A DNA stretch of 64,000 bases, taken from positions 28,711,549-28,775,548 of the forward strand of contig OX463848.1 of assembly GCA_949825065.1 (NCBI GenBank), given 5' to 3'. Origin of the DNA: Odontocerum albicorne (Eukaryota; Arthropoda; Insecta; Trichoptera; Odontoceridae). Made by a program: the position numbers and the translations under genes. The notes under the pieces are model-generated. The model made no database searches. It saw only the letters and a list, made by a program, of their open reading frames with translations, and was not told the DNA's origin. Positions 33,373 to 44,250 of this stretch are shown here, one piece after another. How positions within the stretch are numbered: the stretch's first letter is position 1; each line of letters begins with the position of its first letter.

Positions 33373-34115
33373 TAATAATAATAATAATAATCAATATAGG
33401 TTTATTGATAGCAGCATAGTATGTACATAATATATTTAAATACATTTTAAAAACACATAAATTGCAGACAATACATTAAAGACAGAAGCTATCAAAAGGT
33501 CTGGGCTCATCTAATAACATCCCCTCGGCCAAGATACACCCCACCAATATAGAGCGAGCCCAGCCATGGGGACACCAGATGTGTTTCAGCCCACACCCTT
33601 GCACACGTAGAATAAAAAGAAAAAAAAAACAGAAAATAAATAGATGGCAGAAAAAAATAATTCACAAATGCCACCTCAGATTATTTCAAACAAACAGATA
33701 AAGGTTCCCTGATAGCAACACAATGTGTACATATATAGTATGATATATGAATGGTTGAATTAAAATAGGCACTAAGTACCAAAAAAAAAACAAAATAAAA
33801 AACTAAGTATGCAGTTTCGTTCTATATGTCATATATAATGAAACTGCATACTTAATTTTTTTCGTTTTTTTTTTGGTACTTAGTGCCTATTTTCATTCAA
33901 CCATTCATATAATAAACTCATTCCGAGTATCGCACGCACATCTTAAAACAAACTGCGGAAAACACATTTAAGATAGAAGACATTAAAAGGTCCGGGTTCA
34001 TCCCACAAAAATTTCCCCGGCCGAGATACACCCCACTTATGTAGGGCGAGTCCGACCGCAAGGACATCGGGGGGCTTTCAGCCCACACCCCTGAATATCT
34101 AGACTAAAAAACAAA
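33373..34115. repeat. Two direct copies of a ~230-bp dispersed repeat around a foldback
   Basis: Copy 1 (about 33385-33640) and copy 2 (about 33912-34115) share GCAGACAATACATTAAAGAC/GGAAAACACATTTAAGATAG, AAGGTC(T/C)GGG(C/T)TCATC, GATACACCCCAC and TTTCAGCCCACACCC. A third partial start lies at 33690-33735 (TGATAGCAACACAATGTGTA). In reverse complement it resembles a LINE C-terminal tail, but not clearly enough to assign. It starts with a TAA microsatellite at 33375-33390. Confidence 0.8.
33743..33912. repeat. Long foldback, ~75-bp arms
   Basis: The left arm (33743-33821) runs ATGGTTGAAT, AAAATAGGCACTAAGTACC, an A-rich stretch, ACTAAGTATGCAGTTTCGTT. The right arm (33838-33912) is its reverse complement with minor differences and an A/T-run length change. 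The ~16-base loop is near CTATATGTCATATATA. It joins the two direct repeat copies. Confidence 0.88.
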
Positions 34116-34830
34116 ATATATGGCAGAAAACAAAATAAAAAGTAAACCGACATATGGTATACCGTTTATGACAAAATTTACACTATTTATGACAAAATAA
34201 AGTATTATTTTATAGTTTATTTAAATGACTTATTTATTGGGCCAACAGGCGAGTTTTCTTCGTGTATACATTTTATTCAGACTTTTCAGATAAAAATATT
34301 TTTTTCGATCTTATTCAACCTAAATGAGGTTAGTAAATCAGTTATTAAGAAACTCATAATAAATGAGTTTGTTTTTATTTCCTTTGAAGGCAGAAATAAA
34401 CGTTTTCTACGAAAAAAAAACCGGCAAAGGACTGTATATAAAGGAAAAATATTCGTTTTATAAATGTTGCTGACGTTAATGTGGGATTGCCTGTATCATT
34501 AAAATTTTCTTTTTTTCTTTTCGTTTATTTCGTGTTCCTTTGAAAGAAAATAATTTGATCGAATTTCAGCCATCATTTCTGAAAAAAAAAAACATTCAAA
34601 GAAAATGTAATATTAAAATTATTTATAAGTAAATATTTTTCTTCGACGTATTTTTTTCAGTATTTGTAATACAAAGATTTATTTGTATAATGTTGTAATG
34701 GTTATATCATAAAAGGGTCCAATTTTTAAAAAGGATCAGATTTTATATAAATTAATTCATATAACGGCCACAGGAAAAATCAGATTTGTCCCTGTCTTCT
34801 TTTTCGTATCGTCATATAAAGGCTAAAAGA
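34116..34830. other. AT-rich sequence, nothing recognised
   Basis: No feature identified up to the T-run that marks the LINE tail at 34831. Confidence 0.5.
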
Positions 34831-35770
34831 TTTTTTTTTTTACACATGACAAGAAATATACACAATTTGAGAAAAAACAACAGGTAATTTGATTTGGACA
34901 TATAATTTTAATGGATCTGGGTTTGTTGCCTTTCATTTGTCGTATCCCCAGTAAACTAGGCTTTTGCCTGTATCTCACTGAGGATATTTAGCATGAAAAA
35001 ATAATTCGATACTTCTTTCCGATTTTTGATAACACAAAAAACCCCGTTGCACGCTCTCATCAACCTGACAAACAGTGACACTCAACTACAACTGGAAACA
35101 TCTTGCGAAACTCAACTCCTCACACATTATCACTCCAGAAAGACCAAAAATATTCATCCCACAATATACCGCACACAATCATAGGAATAAAAATCAAAAC
35201 AAAAAAAGAAGAAAAAAAGAAAAACACACAGAAACACAAATACAAAAACAACCAAAATTAAAACAACAAGAAGAGACCCACACTCACGAGCTCACATAAA
35301 TTCTTTCCACTCGTCATTCATCCTGAAAGCCCAAGTACTCAAACTCCTGTCGCAATAACAACCACGCTCCGATCGACTGTCTAAATGGTTTTCCTACCTT
35401 TACTTTTATTGAAGTCGGCACGCCATTATATGTAATGGGAGCCAAATAAGCATATTGCCTTTGGGCAAAAGAAGTTTTAACTCTAGGGATGGTGAACATT
35501 TCATTAGTTGCCATGCGTGTCATGTGTGTCTGCTGAGTTTTCATCTTCCCCTCCTCTCGATGGTAGTGCCAGAGAATGGATTTGAGATGTAAATTGGCTA
35601 TGTTCAGGACCTGATACACTTTGAAAAGCTCCGCCGTGGGATACCGAGCAGGAAGTTTATTGATTATTTTCACAATCAATTTTTGGGAAACCTGTAATAT
35701 GTGGTTTTGGGTTAAGGTGCATCCCCCCCAAACTGATATACCGTAGAAGATTGACTTAAATGTATCTCAT
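34831..35770 (-). mobile_element. LINE copy B with open RT C-terminus and full 3' end
   Basis: The minus-strand insertion ends in an A-tail (T10 on the plus strand at 34831-34840). Its 3' untranslated region (34841-35313) is shared with copies at 6785, 42463 and 58121. The coding part lies at 35314-35770. It is 5'-truncated near 35770. Confidence 0.88.
35314..35770 (-). pseudogene. LINE reverse transcriptase C-terminal domain (Jockey/CR1-like)
   Basis: About 150 codons are open on the minus strand: KSIFYGISVWGGCTLTQNHI, VSQKLIVKIINKLPARYPTA, ELFKVYQVLNIANLHLKSI, MTRMATNEMFTIPRVKTSFA, QRQYAYLAPITYNGVP, ending in FEYLGFQDE. The pattern YGI-x-VWG-x-C, then IIKIIL-like, TR-N-x-x-(I/L)-PRV-x-T-FAQR, and AP-x-x-YN-x-LP is the conserved C-terminal region of Jockey/CR1-group reverse transcriptases. 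A stop lies just upstream and the catalytic palm is missing, so the piece is a non-functional fragment despite its open frame. The 5' truncation is typical of incomplete reverse transcription. Confidence 0.85.
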
Positions 35771-36581
35771 TTGATCGTGCCGTGTCCATATTTGGGAGTT
35801 TGTCTTCGTTAACTAAAACCATAGATGGCATGAAATAAAACTTGACGAAATTGGTTCAAGTTCCTCGCCAACTGGAACAGCTCTTAGACTACTAGTCTCG
35901 TCCAATTCAGACATTTCTTAGCCAGGAAAGCTTCTTCTTACTCAGTTATCAATCGTCTTCAATTTATGCCTTTCATAAATTTTTTGAAGTTGTCTTCATC
36001 TTAAACAACGTATCACGTATAAAAAAAACATGTTTTCTAGTGTTGATTACACTGAGAAGCTTTTTGTCTTTGTGTAGCATATCTAGAACAGTTTGATTTT
36101 ATTTCTAAAGTGGTTCATCCATGACATTTTTAAAATTCTCCGATAGCACCAAGTTTTAAAGACTCCAACCTCGTTCAACACAGTCACTGAAAGATTTCAT
36201 GTTTTGCACCCGTTCAAATTTATAACAAAGATCATATTGCCAGCATTTATGATATTCACTTATTATCGTTAATTCGTTACATGCAAAACCATTGGCAGTC
36301 ATGACACGTCATGTTTCGAACCTTTTTAAAGTTAAATATTCACTTTTTGCTTAAACAATTGCAACATTACCACCTCCATAGCTATGTTAGTACCTATGGA
36401 AGTGGAAATGTTGCTATTCCAGATCGTCCGACATACCAAAAAAGGTGTTTTAGAGCCCTCAAGTGGAAAAAACTCAAAGCAATTTTTCATTAAAAAATGG
36501 GTACCAAAGAGAAACAAACGCCCAGTTCCCGGGTTGAAATTCTTACTAACTGGGCCGCGAGGTTCGTGTAAATATAACCAA
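35771..36581. other. Unassigned; possible SINE-like head at 36505-36560
   Basis: The complement of 36510-36560 reads GGCCCAGTTAGTAAGAATTT then CAACCCGGGAAC, faintly similar to the SINE head. Otherwise nothing recognised; opposing small frames at 36311-36782 are not convincing genes. Confidence 0.35.
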
Positions 36582-36800
36582 CAATCATCATCATCAGCCC
36601 GGTTGATATCCATTGCCTTCTCTCTCCTCTTCTCATTCCTATCGTTAGCACTTTGCTTCTATTTGTTCCATGTCATGTTTCTGTGGTCATTCGAACATCT
36701 TGATTGTGGTTATTCCACACTTACTTGCCCTGTCCCTCTCATCGGTACATCTGGAAATGTGTTCAGTCCATTTCACCTCTAGGCGGAAACCCTCTCAGTA
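36582..36800 (-). pseudogene. LINE 3' end with GAT-repeat tail
   Basis: Minus strand: EVKWTEHISRCTDERDRASK then, after decay, GNGYQPG followed by stops and a GATGATGATGATTGTTGG tail. The order (KWxGHIxRxxDxR ... WISTG, then (GAT)n) is typical of a widespread insect RTE-like LINE end. The plus-strand 132-codon frame here is antisense. Confidence 0.7.
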
Positions 36801-37794
36801 AACAGCTACGATTTAGGTTTGCTGCTTTATCCATTTATTCGTTTTCCGGTACAATAATGAGATAGTCATCATTCTCTCCATAGCCCTTCGTATCTCTCTA
36901 AGCTTTTGCATTATTTTATTTATGAAGCTTTTGCATTATTTTATTTACGTCTCAAGACCATTTTTCAGTACTAGGAAGACAAATGAATCGAATAAGCCTT
37001 TTTTAAATCAATAAGTTTGAAATAATAGGCCTTTTTATGGTAAAAAAGTTTAGAATTCTGATATCCCTCGTAATACACGAACTCATTTTACGCGGTTTGT
37101 AAGAAAACGATTTAAATAAAATTAAGAAAAAATAAATAAAAAGCCGATTTGAATTAACCTAATTGAAAGTAAGTGTTGTACGTTTTATTATTAAAAATAT
37201 AAAGGTACTTATTTTTCGTCCTGAACCTTTCTCACCCAGATTAAAAACAATTCACTTAAGTTGTTTTTATTGTTACGTGATTTTTTTCTAGAATTAATTG
37301 ATCGCGTAAAGCGAGGGATATCTCTATATGTATATTACCTTACCCTACCCTGACAGGTGTCATTTTGTTTTGCTTCAAGTGTTTGATTTAATGAAAACTT
37401 TCTATTTAACTTTTTGCTTTTTAATCACGCTGTCAAATTCAGTCACACAATATGTGGTCTAACATCTCATATGTGAAAATGCTGTCGAAATGTACAAATT
37501 TAATTTACTCTCGAATATAACAACAACACAATTTTACAACCTCATAACTAAACATACGTCATTTCATCTAAAGCTCAAAAACCGTTTGTTTTAATGCAGG
37601 GTTTTAACGTATAATAATCTTGACCCATTTGTTTCGCTTGTATAAGTTTCGCTTTGCTTTGTGCTGAGTTCCATCATTTAACCTTATTCGTATTTTATTG
37701 TTCGTATCAATGTAATTAAAACTTCCTCATACTAACATAACATATATGAATAGAATTATTAGCTGGCTACGTAGTGGTGTTAAATGAAGCGAAG
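36801..37794. other. Unassigned
   Basis: AAGCTTTTGCATTATTTTAT occurs twice at about 36900-36950. No gene recognised. Confidence 0.45.
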
Positions 37795-37799
37795 AAAGT

Positions 37800-38195
37800 T
37801 TACAATTTCGTCGTCATTCGTTACTGGGCCTCGTAGTCGAGGACCCCCTCACCGTCAGCGTCAATTCAATTATTTGAAAGCGGAACTGTGCCATGGAATT
37901 CTTTTTTTTCAGTGAGTGAGCCGTTGTATACCAGCGAATTCACCGGCCACACCACTGTGCATGATCCGATGGCACATCGATGAGAGACAATCGGATCACT
38001 ACATGTCCCCCCCCCCCTCTTTTTTAAAGAATGGATATTACCGAAATCGTAGGTATCCTTATACCCCCAAATACTAGGCGGAAAAAAATGCCTGTGTCAT
38101 TCGAGAGAAGAAGCACAGCGCGGGCTTCGAACCAATGACCTTTCGCACGGACATCCAGTGCGTCACCATGCGCTCATTCACCTCTGTACCATTTA
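37800..38195 (-). mobile_element. Second SINE type: tRNA-like head and LINE-like tail
   Basis: The minus strand starts near 38195 with an A-box-like TGGTGACGCACTGGA (about 38157) and a B box GGTTCGAAGCCC (about 38125) in tRNA-like spacing. A central domain of ~230 bp follows, including a C-run of about 12 on the plus strand (near 38006) and GTGGTGTGGCCGGTGAATTC. The tail TCCTCGACTACGAGGCCCAG plus TAACGAATGACGA closely matches the 3' end of the LINE fragment at 52030-52440 (TCCTCGACTACGAAACCCAG CAACGATGACC). Sharing a 3' tail with a LINE is how SINEs capture LINE machinery. Confidence 0.68.
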
Positions 38196-38375
38196 AGAAA
38201 AGATACAGTTATACATGTTACATATAAAAAAAATATTATGTAACACGTAGCATTACAAATTAAATGGTATGTGTTCAGGATTCGACAAACTAGGCAGTTG
38301 GTTGGAAATCCTTACATCAATATTTTCGTTCATTTCAATATATATTATAGTTTCGGTCAATATCAAAATACATTT

Positions 38376-38680
38376 TTAACCCTTTTAATTCCAGCATATT
38401 TTGCATAAAATGTGCGAAAAGTTCCAAACATTTCTTGGCAAAAAACAGTAGTTTATATTTTATTTTTTATCTCAGTTAGTATTTAGTTTTTAAACCTATT
38501 TTTTATGGAGTCATCCCTGTAGAGTGTATAAGTAATTTTCATATTTCATAAAAAAAAAGTTTTTTTTCAGTCAACATAAAAACTTGTATGAAAACTTTGA
38601 GGCCGATGATCGGCCCTGTGGGATTTTTCGCATACACCAGTTGGGGCCGATGATCGGCCTCGTGAGATTAAAAGGGTTAA
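38376..38680. mobile_element. piggyBac-type MITE with TTAA duplication (copy 1)
   Basis: TTAA at 38376-38379 and 38677-38680 flank a 297-bp element with ends CCCTTTTAAT and ATTAAAAGGG (10-bp inverted repeats), as in the piggyBac superfamily. Near the right end GGCCGATGATCGGCC, a perfect palindrome, occurs in two copies about 45 bp apart around TTTTTCGCATACACCAGTTG. No coding capacity. A second copy is at 49868-50184. Confidence 0.88.
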
Positions 38681-38957
38681 TCTCAAGTTTGGGATATGCA
38701 GCAAACCAATATGTACAATAAGAATGCGATATTTACATAAATATGTAGAAAACCAATGTATTGTAGAATAAGGATTGTACTATAGAGGTAAGCATTCAGA
38801 TGATTGTGTAATGTAGAAAAAATGAATATAAAATCAGTTACGAAAATAATTTGTTCAAGTTTAGAATGATCGTGTTGAACCTGGCAAGATCAAACGATTC
38901 AAAATATAAAATTTTTGAAAATTCTTTAAAATAGAATGGTATGCGTGTCAGTATATA

Positions 38958-40244
38958 TTAGGTCCTTACATATGAAATTGGCGTTTTGCCGTACTGGCAA
39001 CTTTGATCTCAAATATCTTCTCTTTGGTTAGGAATTCCAAATTAAAATTTATACAGCTATTTACTCAAGTATTTGTGTTTCGAAAATTATAATTCATTTG
39101 TTTTTTCCTCAATTGTTTTTTTTCTTTGCGTCACTCAGTTTACAAAATGGAAAACTTGAAATATCGCGTTATTTACGAGTACGAGTTCCACCGTGGCACC
39201 AGTGCTGCAGAAACGGCTCGAAGGATTAATGATGTGTATGGCGACGGTGCCGCAAAAGAAAACACAGTGCGTTTTTGGTTCCAACGTTTTCGTTCTGGAA
39301 ATTTCGACCTGCAGAAAAAGCCCCGTGGACGGCCGGAGACCAAAGTTGATAATGAAGAATTGAAGGCTATTGTGGAAGCGGATCCATCGCAAACCACGTC
39401 CGAGTTAGCTGCAGGCTGCGGTGTTAGTGATAAATCTGTTTTAATCCACTTGAAGCAAATTGGGAAGGGGAAAAAGCTTGAAAGGTGGGTACCTCACGAA
39501 TTGAGTGAAGCAAATCAACAAACGCGCGTTGACTGCTGCGTTGCATTACTCAACCGGCACAATAATGAAGGGATTTTGAATCGAATCATTACCTGTGATG
39601 AAAAGTGGATCCTGTATGATAATCGGAAGCGCTCATCGCAATGGCTGAACCCTGCCGAACCAGCCAAACCATGCCCCAAGCGAAAATTGACTCCAAAAAA
39701 GTTACTTGTGAGCGTTTGGTGGACTAGTGCTGGTGTCGTTCACTACAGTTTTCTTAAATCTGGCCAGACGATTACGGCAGATGTCTATTGTCAGCAACTG
39801 CAAACCATGATGGAAAAGCTAGCTGCTTAACAACCGAGGCTGGTTAATCGCTCTAGGCCACTGCTGCTTCATGATAACGCTAGACCACACACTGCACAAC
39901 AGACGGCTACCAAATTAGAAGAGCTTCAATTGGAATGTCTAAGACATCCACCGTACTCTCCGGACCTTGCCCCAACAGATTACTATTTTTTTCGAAATTT
40001 GGATAACTTCTTGCAAGGGAAAAAATTCAACTCCGATGGGGCAGTCCAAACCGACTTCAAAGATTTTATTGATTCCCGTCCGAATGGTTTTTTTAGTAAA
40101 GGGATCGATGAACTACCTATGAGATGGCAAAAGTGCATAGATAGCAATGGTACATACTTTGATTAAATAAATATATTATATTAAAAAAAAATCAACTTTA
40201 TGTTCCTCCCAAACAAAACGCCAATTTCATATGTAAGGACCTAA
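38958..40244 (+). mobile_element. mariner transposon, full length (1,287 bp), cecropia type
   Basis: Inverted repeats start TTAGGTCCTTACATATGAAA on the left (38958) and end with the exact complement on the right (40244), about 31 bp long. TA duplications lie at 38956-38957 and 40245-40246. Length and gene position are standard for mariner. Ends are intact, so the copy could be mobilised by enzyme from elsewhere. Confidence 0.96.
39147..40166 (+). pseudogene. mariner transposase (cecropia subfamily), one internal stop
   Basis: DNA cut-and-paste enzyme of the DD34D group. I start at the ATG at 39147 (MENLKYRVIY), seven codons inside the longest frame, because family members begin this way. Domains: first HTH (about 1-55, GTSAAETARRINDVYG), GRP linker hook at 61-63, second HTH (about 70-105), WVPHELSE at 114-121, catalytic core ITCDEKW (Asp151), LLHDNARPHT (Asp243) and APTDYYFF (Asp278), giving DD34D. 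The end RWQKCIDSNGTYFD is typical of the cecropia subfamily, which includes Hsmar1-like elements. The only defect I see is TAA at 39828-39830, codon 228, between the first and second catalytic residues. The frame is otherwise continuous for 339 codons. The family usually has His where this copy has the second Tyr of DYY. Confidence 0.95.
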
Positions 40245-40246
40245 TA

Positions 40247-40540
40247 TTTTACGGTGATAGAAGCAAATTATGAATCACTAAATAGTATGAAAAGTAGATC
40301 TGTTCTCTTTACCTTTCCAAATAGAGACGGCACCATATTGATAATAATAATACTGTTTTACATGAACGTTATCCTTTTGTATTTTTAAGTTCACTTATGG
40401 TAGATATCCATGATTTACTCCTAAAAATATATTCCATACAATTTAAAAATATATCTTCTACATTTTAATTTGAATTTCCTGCTATTCATTAGAAGAAAAA
40501 ACAAAGATTTATTCCCGCCGGTTCTATCAATCTTTTAAAT
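40247..40540. other. Short spacer between mariner and hAT-like MITE
   Basis: Nothing recognised. Confidence 0.5.
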
Positions 40541-41021
40541 CAGGGGTTTTCAAAGTGTGCCTCGACGCACAGGAACACCGCGAGTAATTCCTAGGAATAC
40601 TGCGGGATATTGGAAAATTTAAAAAAATACATGCGATTTTAGCACATTAAAAACCAAATTTATCTTGTTAAATTTAAGATAGAACTTGTTAAATTTTGAA
40701 TTTAAGGATAATAGTAGAGGAAAAACATATTTTGCTAAGTTCTAAAGCTCTGCCTAATCTAGTTTCAATTGCGAAGACTTGCCTCTGCAAAACTACAATT
40801 GATTTCCGGCGGTAGCTGTGATAAAAATTAAATAACGGTCAAAACTGAACGTAGAACAGGAAATTAAATGGAGCTGTGTATAGTTTGATTCCGAGATTTG
40901 AGAAACTGTGTGGTAAACAACAGACTCACCCATCTCCCTAATTGGTAGCTTTTTTAAAGCGCCGTGAAAAATATTTCATACACTAAGGGTATCGTGCAAC
41001 GAAACAGTTTGAAAATTACTG
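40541..41021. mobile_element. hAT-like MITE (481 bp)
   Basis: The left end CAGGGGTTTTCAAAGTGTGC and the complement of the right end (CAGTAATTTTCAAACTGTTT) share CAG, TTTTCAAA and TGT, the typical short imperfect inverted repeat of hAT elements. The flanking 8-mers TTTTAAAT and TTTTAGAC match at 5 of 8 positions, compatible with a decayed 8-bp target duplication. No transposase frame inside. Confidence 0.6.
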
Positions 41022-41624
41022 TTTTAGACATTTTTTCACCAACGCGAGCGTTTGCTTGTTCTGAATTTATTTGGTCTGGTTGTTTGTTTAATCTAAAATT
41101 AATTATAAACTAATATTAACCAAATTAACTCTATCATTTTACATCTGAAAACTAACATTTACACTTTTTCACTTCAAAAATACTTAAATCTAGTCAAAGT
41201 TTATAAAACATATAGGTAATATATGTCCCAATTTTTTTAAATTTTTCGTAAAATTTGAAAATCTTTGCTATAAAGATTATTTTGTTTTTTTTTATTTTGA
41301 TCTATTCGTCTAATCACCTAAATGAACAAGTACTTGGTATCTACCAGCCACACTCCATATCTGAGTCAGCTTCTACCACAAATAACGTCTCTCTCCATCA
41401 ACTCTATGCGTTCATTCTTCATCGACACAAAATAGAGAGACGCCGCGTCTCAAGCATGAATTTTTAAATAATCGATCAGTTGTTTCCTGAGGCTGTCAGT
41501 CGAATCAGTCTTAAAAGTATCAATATAGACACTGTGGATATCAAAATACACACATTCTGTGATCATTTCACATGACCATTGATGAACAGTGTTTTAAAGA
41601 TTTGGTAACATATAAAACACATTG
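41022..41624. other. Unassigned
   Basis: The 70-codon plus-strand frame at 41255-41467 begins with a hydrophobic stretch but has no further support; nothing called. Confidence 0.4.
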
Positions 41625-42215
41625 AATTCGTTAATAAAACACTTAACAATTACCTTTGTGACTATGTTAATGAAACACTTGACAACGACCTTCTTTGGCA
41701 TGTTAGTAAAATACTTAACTACGACCTCCGTATCCAGGTTAGTGGAAAACAACTATGACCTCCATGGCCATGTTATTGAAATACTTGACCACGACTTTCG
41801 TGGGCATGTTAGTAAAACATTTGAGCACAATCTCCGTAGCTAGGTAAGTAGAACACTTGACTATGACCTCCGTGGTCACGTAAGTAGAACACTTGACTTT
41901 GGCCTCCGTGGCTATGTTAGTAGAACACTTGACTATTAACCCCGTGATCATGTAAGTAACACACTTGAACCTGACTTCCGTGATCATGCAAGAAGAACAT
42001 TTTGAGTACGATGTCAGTGGCCATGTTAAAATAACACTTGACTACATTCGAGGTATGTAATAAGGGCGTTTAAAACGACCTCTTTGGTTATTCTTAAAAT
42101 ATACTTGACTACAACGTCAGTGACCCTGTTAGTTGAACACTTGGTAACAACCTCCGTGATAGTGTCCGTAGAACACTTCACTACGACGTCCGTGGCCACG
42201 TCGGCAGAACGCTTG
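41625..42215. repeat. 36-bp minisatellite, about 16 diverged units
   Basis: Unit: ACTTGACTATGACCTCCGTG GTCACGTAAGTAGAAC and variants, 36 bp, so reading frame is kept between units. On the minus strand two frames (41739-41987 and 42026-42277) read a 12-residue repeat of the form (V)KCSTxxxTEVx. Copies differ substantially from each other, yet the minus frame stays open over several units. It may be chance from the 36-bp period or a relic of a repetitive protein. Confidence 0.88.
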
Positions 42216-42319
42216 ATGTCCGATTTGAATCTCGATGGAGAGTAAAAATTGAAAAACAGTCTAATGTGGTTTTTCACATAATACTTTTAAACATATTCTA
42301 GTGCGTTGGAAATAAAAAT

Positions 42320-42462
42320 TCGTTTAGCAATTAGCCTACCGGGTTGTACTGAATATAATGAAAATATATGACGGATTAAAAATGTCATTTACCAATTACC
42401 CTACCATGCTGTACTGAATATAATAAAAATATCATATATGACGGACTAATGTCATTTAGCAA
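42320..42462 (+). repeat. Tandem SINE-tail repeats, 65-bp unit (left block)
   Basis: AGCCTACCGGGTTGTACTGA then ATATAATGAAAATATATGACG is repeated with the landmark CCTACC at 42335 and 42400 (65-bp spacing). The unit matches the SINE 3' tail. The block stops where a LINE 3' end begins. Confidence 0.8.
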
Positions 42463-42873
42463 TTTATTTTATTTATTATTACACATGACAAGAAATATAC
42501 ATAATTTGTGAAAAAACAACAGGTAATTTAATTTGGACATACAATTTTAATGGATCTGGGTTTGTTGCCTTTCATTTGTCGTATCCCCAGTAAACTAGGC
42601 TTTTGCCTGTATCTCACTGAGGATATATAGCATGAAAAAATAAATCGATACTTCTTTCCGATTTTTGATTACACAAAAACAAAACCCCGTTGCACATTCT
42701 CATCAACCTAACAAACAGTGACACTCAATTACAACTGGAAACATCATGTGAAATTAAACTCCTCACACATCATCACTCCAGAAAGACCAAAAATATTCAT
42801 CCCACAATATACCGCACACAATCATAATAAAAATAAAAAATATACAGAAACACAAAAACAACAAGAAGAAACC
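42463..42873 (-). mobile_element. LINE 3' end, copy C
   Basis: Same landmarks as copy B (GGATCTGGGTTTGTTGCC, TATCTCACTGAGGATATATA), minus orientation, TAAA-rich tail at 42463-42480. It is 5'-truncated in the untranslated region and splits the SINE-tail array. Confidence 0.87.
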
Positions 42874-43085
42874 TATCATGTTGTATTGATTGATTTAAAA
42901 CAACAAGAAGAAACCTATCATGTTGTATTGATTGTATTGATGCAATTATCATGTTGTATTGAATATAATGGAAATATATGACGGATTAAAAATGTCATTA
43001 AGCAATTAGCCTACCATATTGTTCTGAATGTAATGGAAATATATGACGGATTAAACATGTTATTTAGTAATTAGCCTACCATGCC
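42857..43085. repeat. Local duplication and right block of SINE-tail repeats
   Basis: ACAACAAGAAGAAACCTATC followed by ATGTTGTATTGATTG occurs twice (about 42857 and 42899). SINE-tail units with AGCCTACCAT(A/G) and GAATATAATGGAAATATATG then resume to 43085. This suggests slippage or unequal exchange after the LINE insertion. Confidence 0.75.
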
Positions 43086-43889
43086 AATAAAAATTATGAA
43101 TTAATTTTTAAAAATGATATGGAAGTCTTAGCTCACAAATTACTTACCATAAATTCGTAAAGCAGAATTCAGCAATACCAAATCTGCTAAAACGAAAGGT
43201 TGTAGTAGATTAATCCTGCCAATCCTTTCGGAGTTTTGATCTTCTTGCAATCGGAATGTTGAATTTGACGTTGCAAGTCTGTACGCTTGCTGAAGTGAAA
43301 CAGCTTGCACTCAATTAAACGATACCCGCACATATTTCATCTACAAAATAACTGACAATCTTACTCATCTCATCATCATGTCCTTTGTACACGATTTTGC
43401 ATCAAATCGCAATTTCTAGGATTCGATAAACTAATTTTCGGGCTGCAAATCTGATAACAAGAAAGGGGGGCAGACGAAGTAAGGTACAATCTAATTATTT
43501 CGAGAACGATTTAGCCCCTAACATGGTGTAATTAAGGAAATTATTTAAAGAGAAATATCTTTACTTGCGTAATTCTAAATCCCTGATTCATTTATATATA
43601 AGTGAAATAATTTGTGCTGGAAAAGTTGTCGAGTTTTCTTAACCAAATCAGATAAAATGTTCCTTCTCATAGTAAGAGTACAGATGAATAGTACCGCGAG
43701 TTCTTGCCTCGAAAATTCGATAAATTTAAACATTTTATTAAGCGCGTGAAACTCTTTTAATTAAATTTTGTCAAATTAACCGGGTAATGCGGGTAATCAA
43801 ATTAACCAGGCAATGCGGGTAATGCGGGTTATCTAGGAAACCAAATTCGGGTAAAAAACAAACAAAATAATAGGAAAGACTTCGTGTCA
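43086..43889. other. Unassigned
   Basis: A short tandem GGTAATGCGGGTAAT motif occurs at about 43780-43835. No gene recognised. Confidence 0.45.
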
Positions 43890-44250
43890 CGGTTATGCGT
43901 ATGGCACGGTGGTCACTGAGCGTCACTAGATTAGATAAGATCCGAAATTAACGAATTCGCGGAACAATAAAAGTGGTGCCAATATTAGATAAAATCAGAG
44001 AAATACGAATACGCTGGTATGAGCACTTGTAACGGCAGGATGAAGGGTCTGCGCTAAAGACAACTGCGGATTGAGAGCTCTTGAACAAACGCAAAGGGAG
44101 ATCTAAGAAGAACCTTTATAAAAAAGTGAAGGAGGTCATGATGAGACTATGACTAGCCCCGAGTAATTGGCGATATCGAGATAAATGGAGGAAACACTTC
44201 TAAGCAGCCGATCGAAAATGGAAGAAATAAGGCTAGAGAATAGAAGAAGA
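43890..44250 (+). pseudogene. LINE RT C-terminal fragment (TRLDKIRN family, copy 2)
   Basis: Plus strand: MARWSLSVTRLDKIRN, RIRGTIKVVPILDKIREIRI then RWYEHL, QDEGSALKTTAD, NKRKGRSKKNLYKKVKEVMM, APSNWRYRDKWRKHF, AADRKWKK. Same series as the minus-strand copy at 31580-32050. In-frame stops at several places. 5'-truncated; ends near the A-run at 44263. Confidence 0.87.

Noticed and set aside
36384..36782. 132-codon plus-strand reading frame
   Set aside because: Largely antisense to a LINE C-terminal fragment.
38000..38020. C-homopolymer as a functional element
   Set aside because: Part of the second SINE's body; homopolymer expansion is the simplest explanation.
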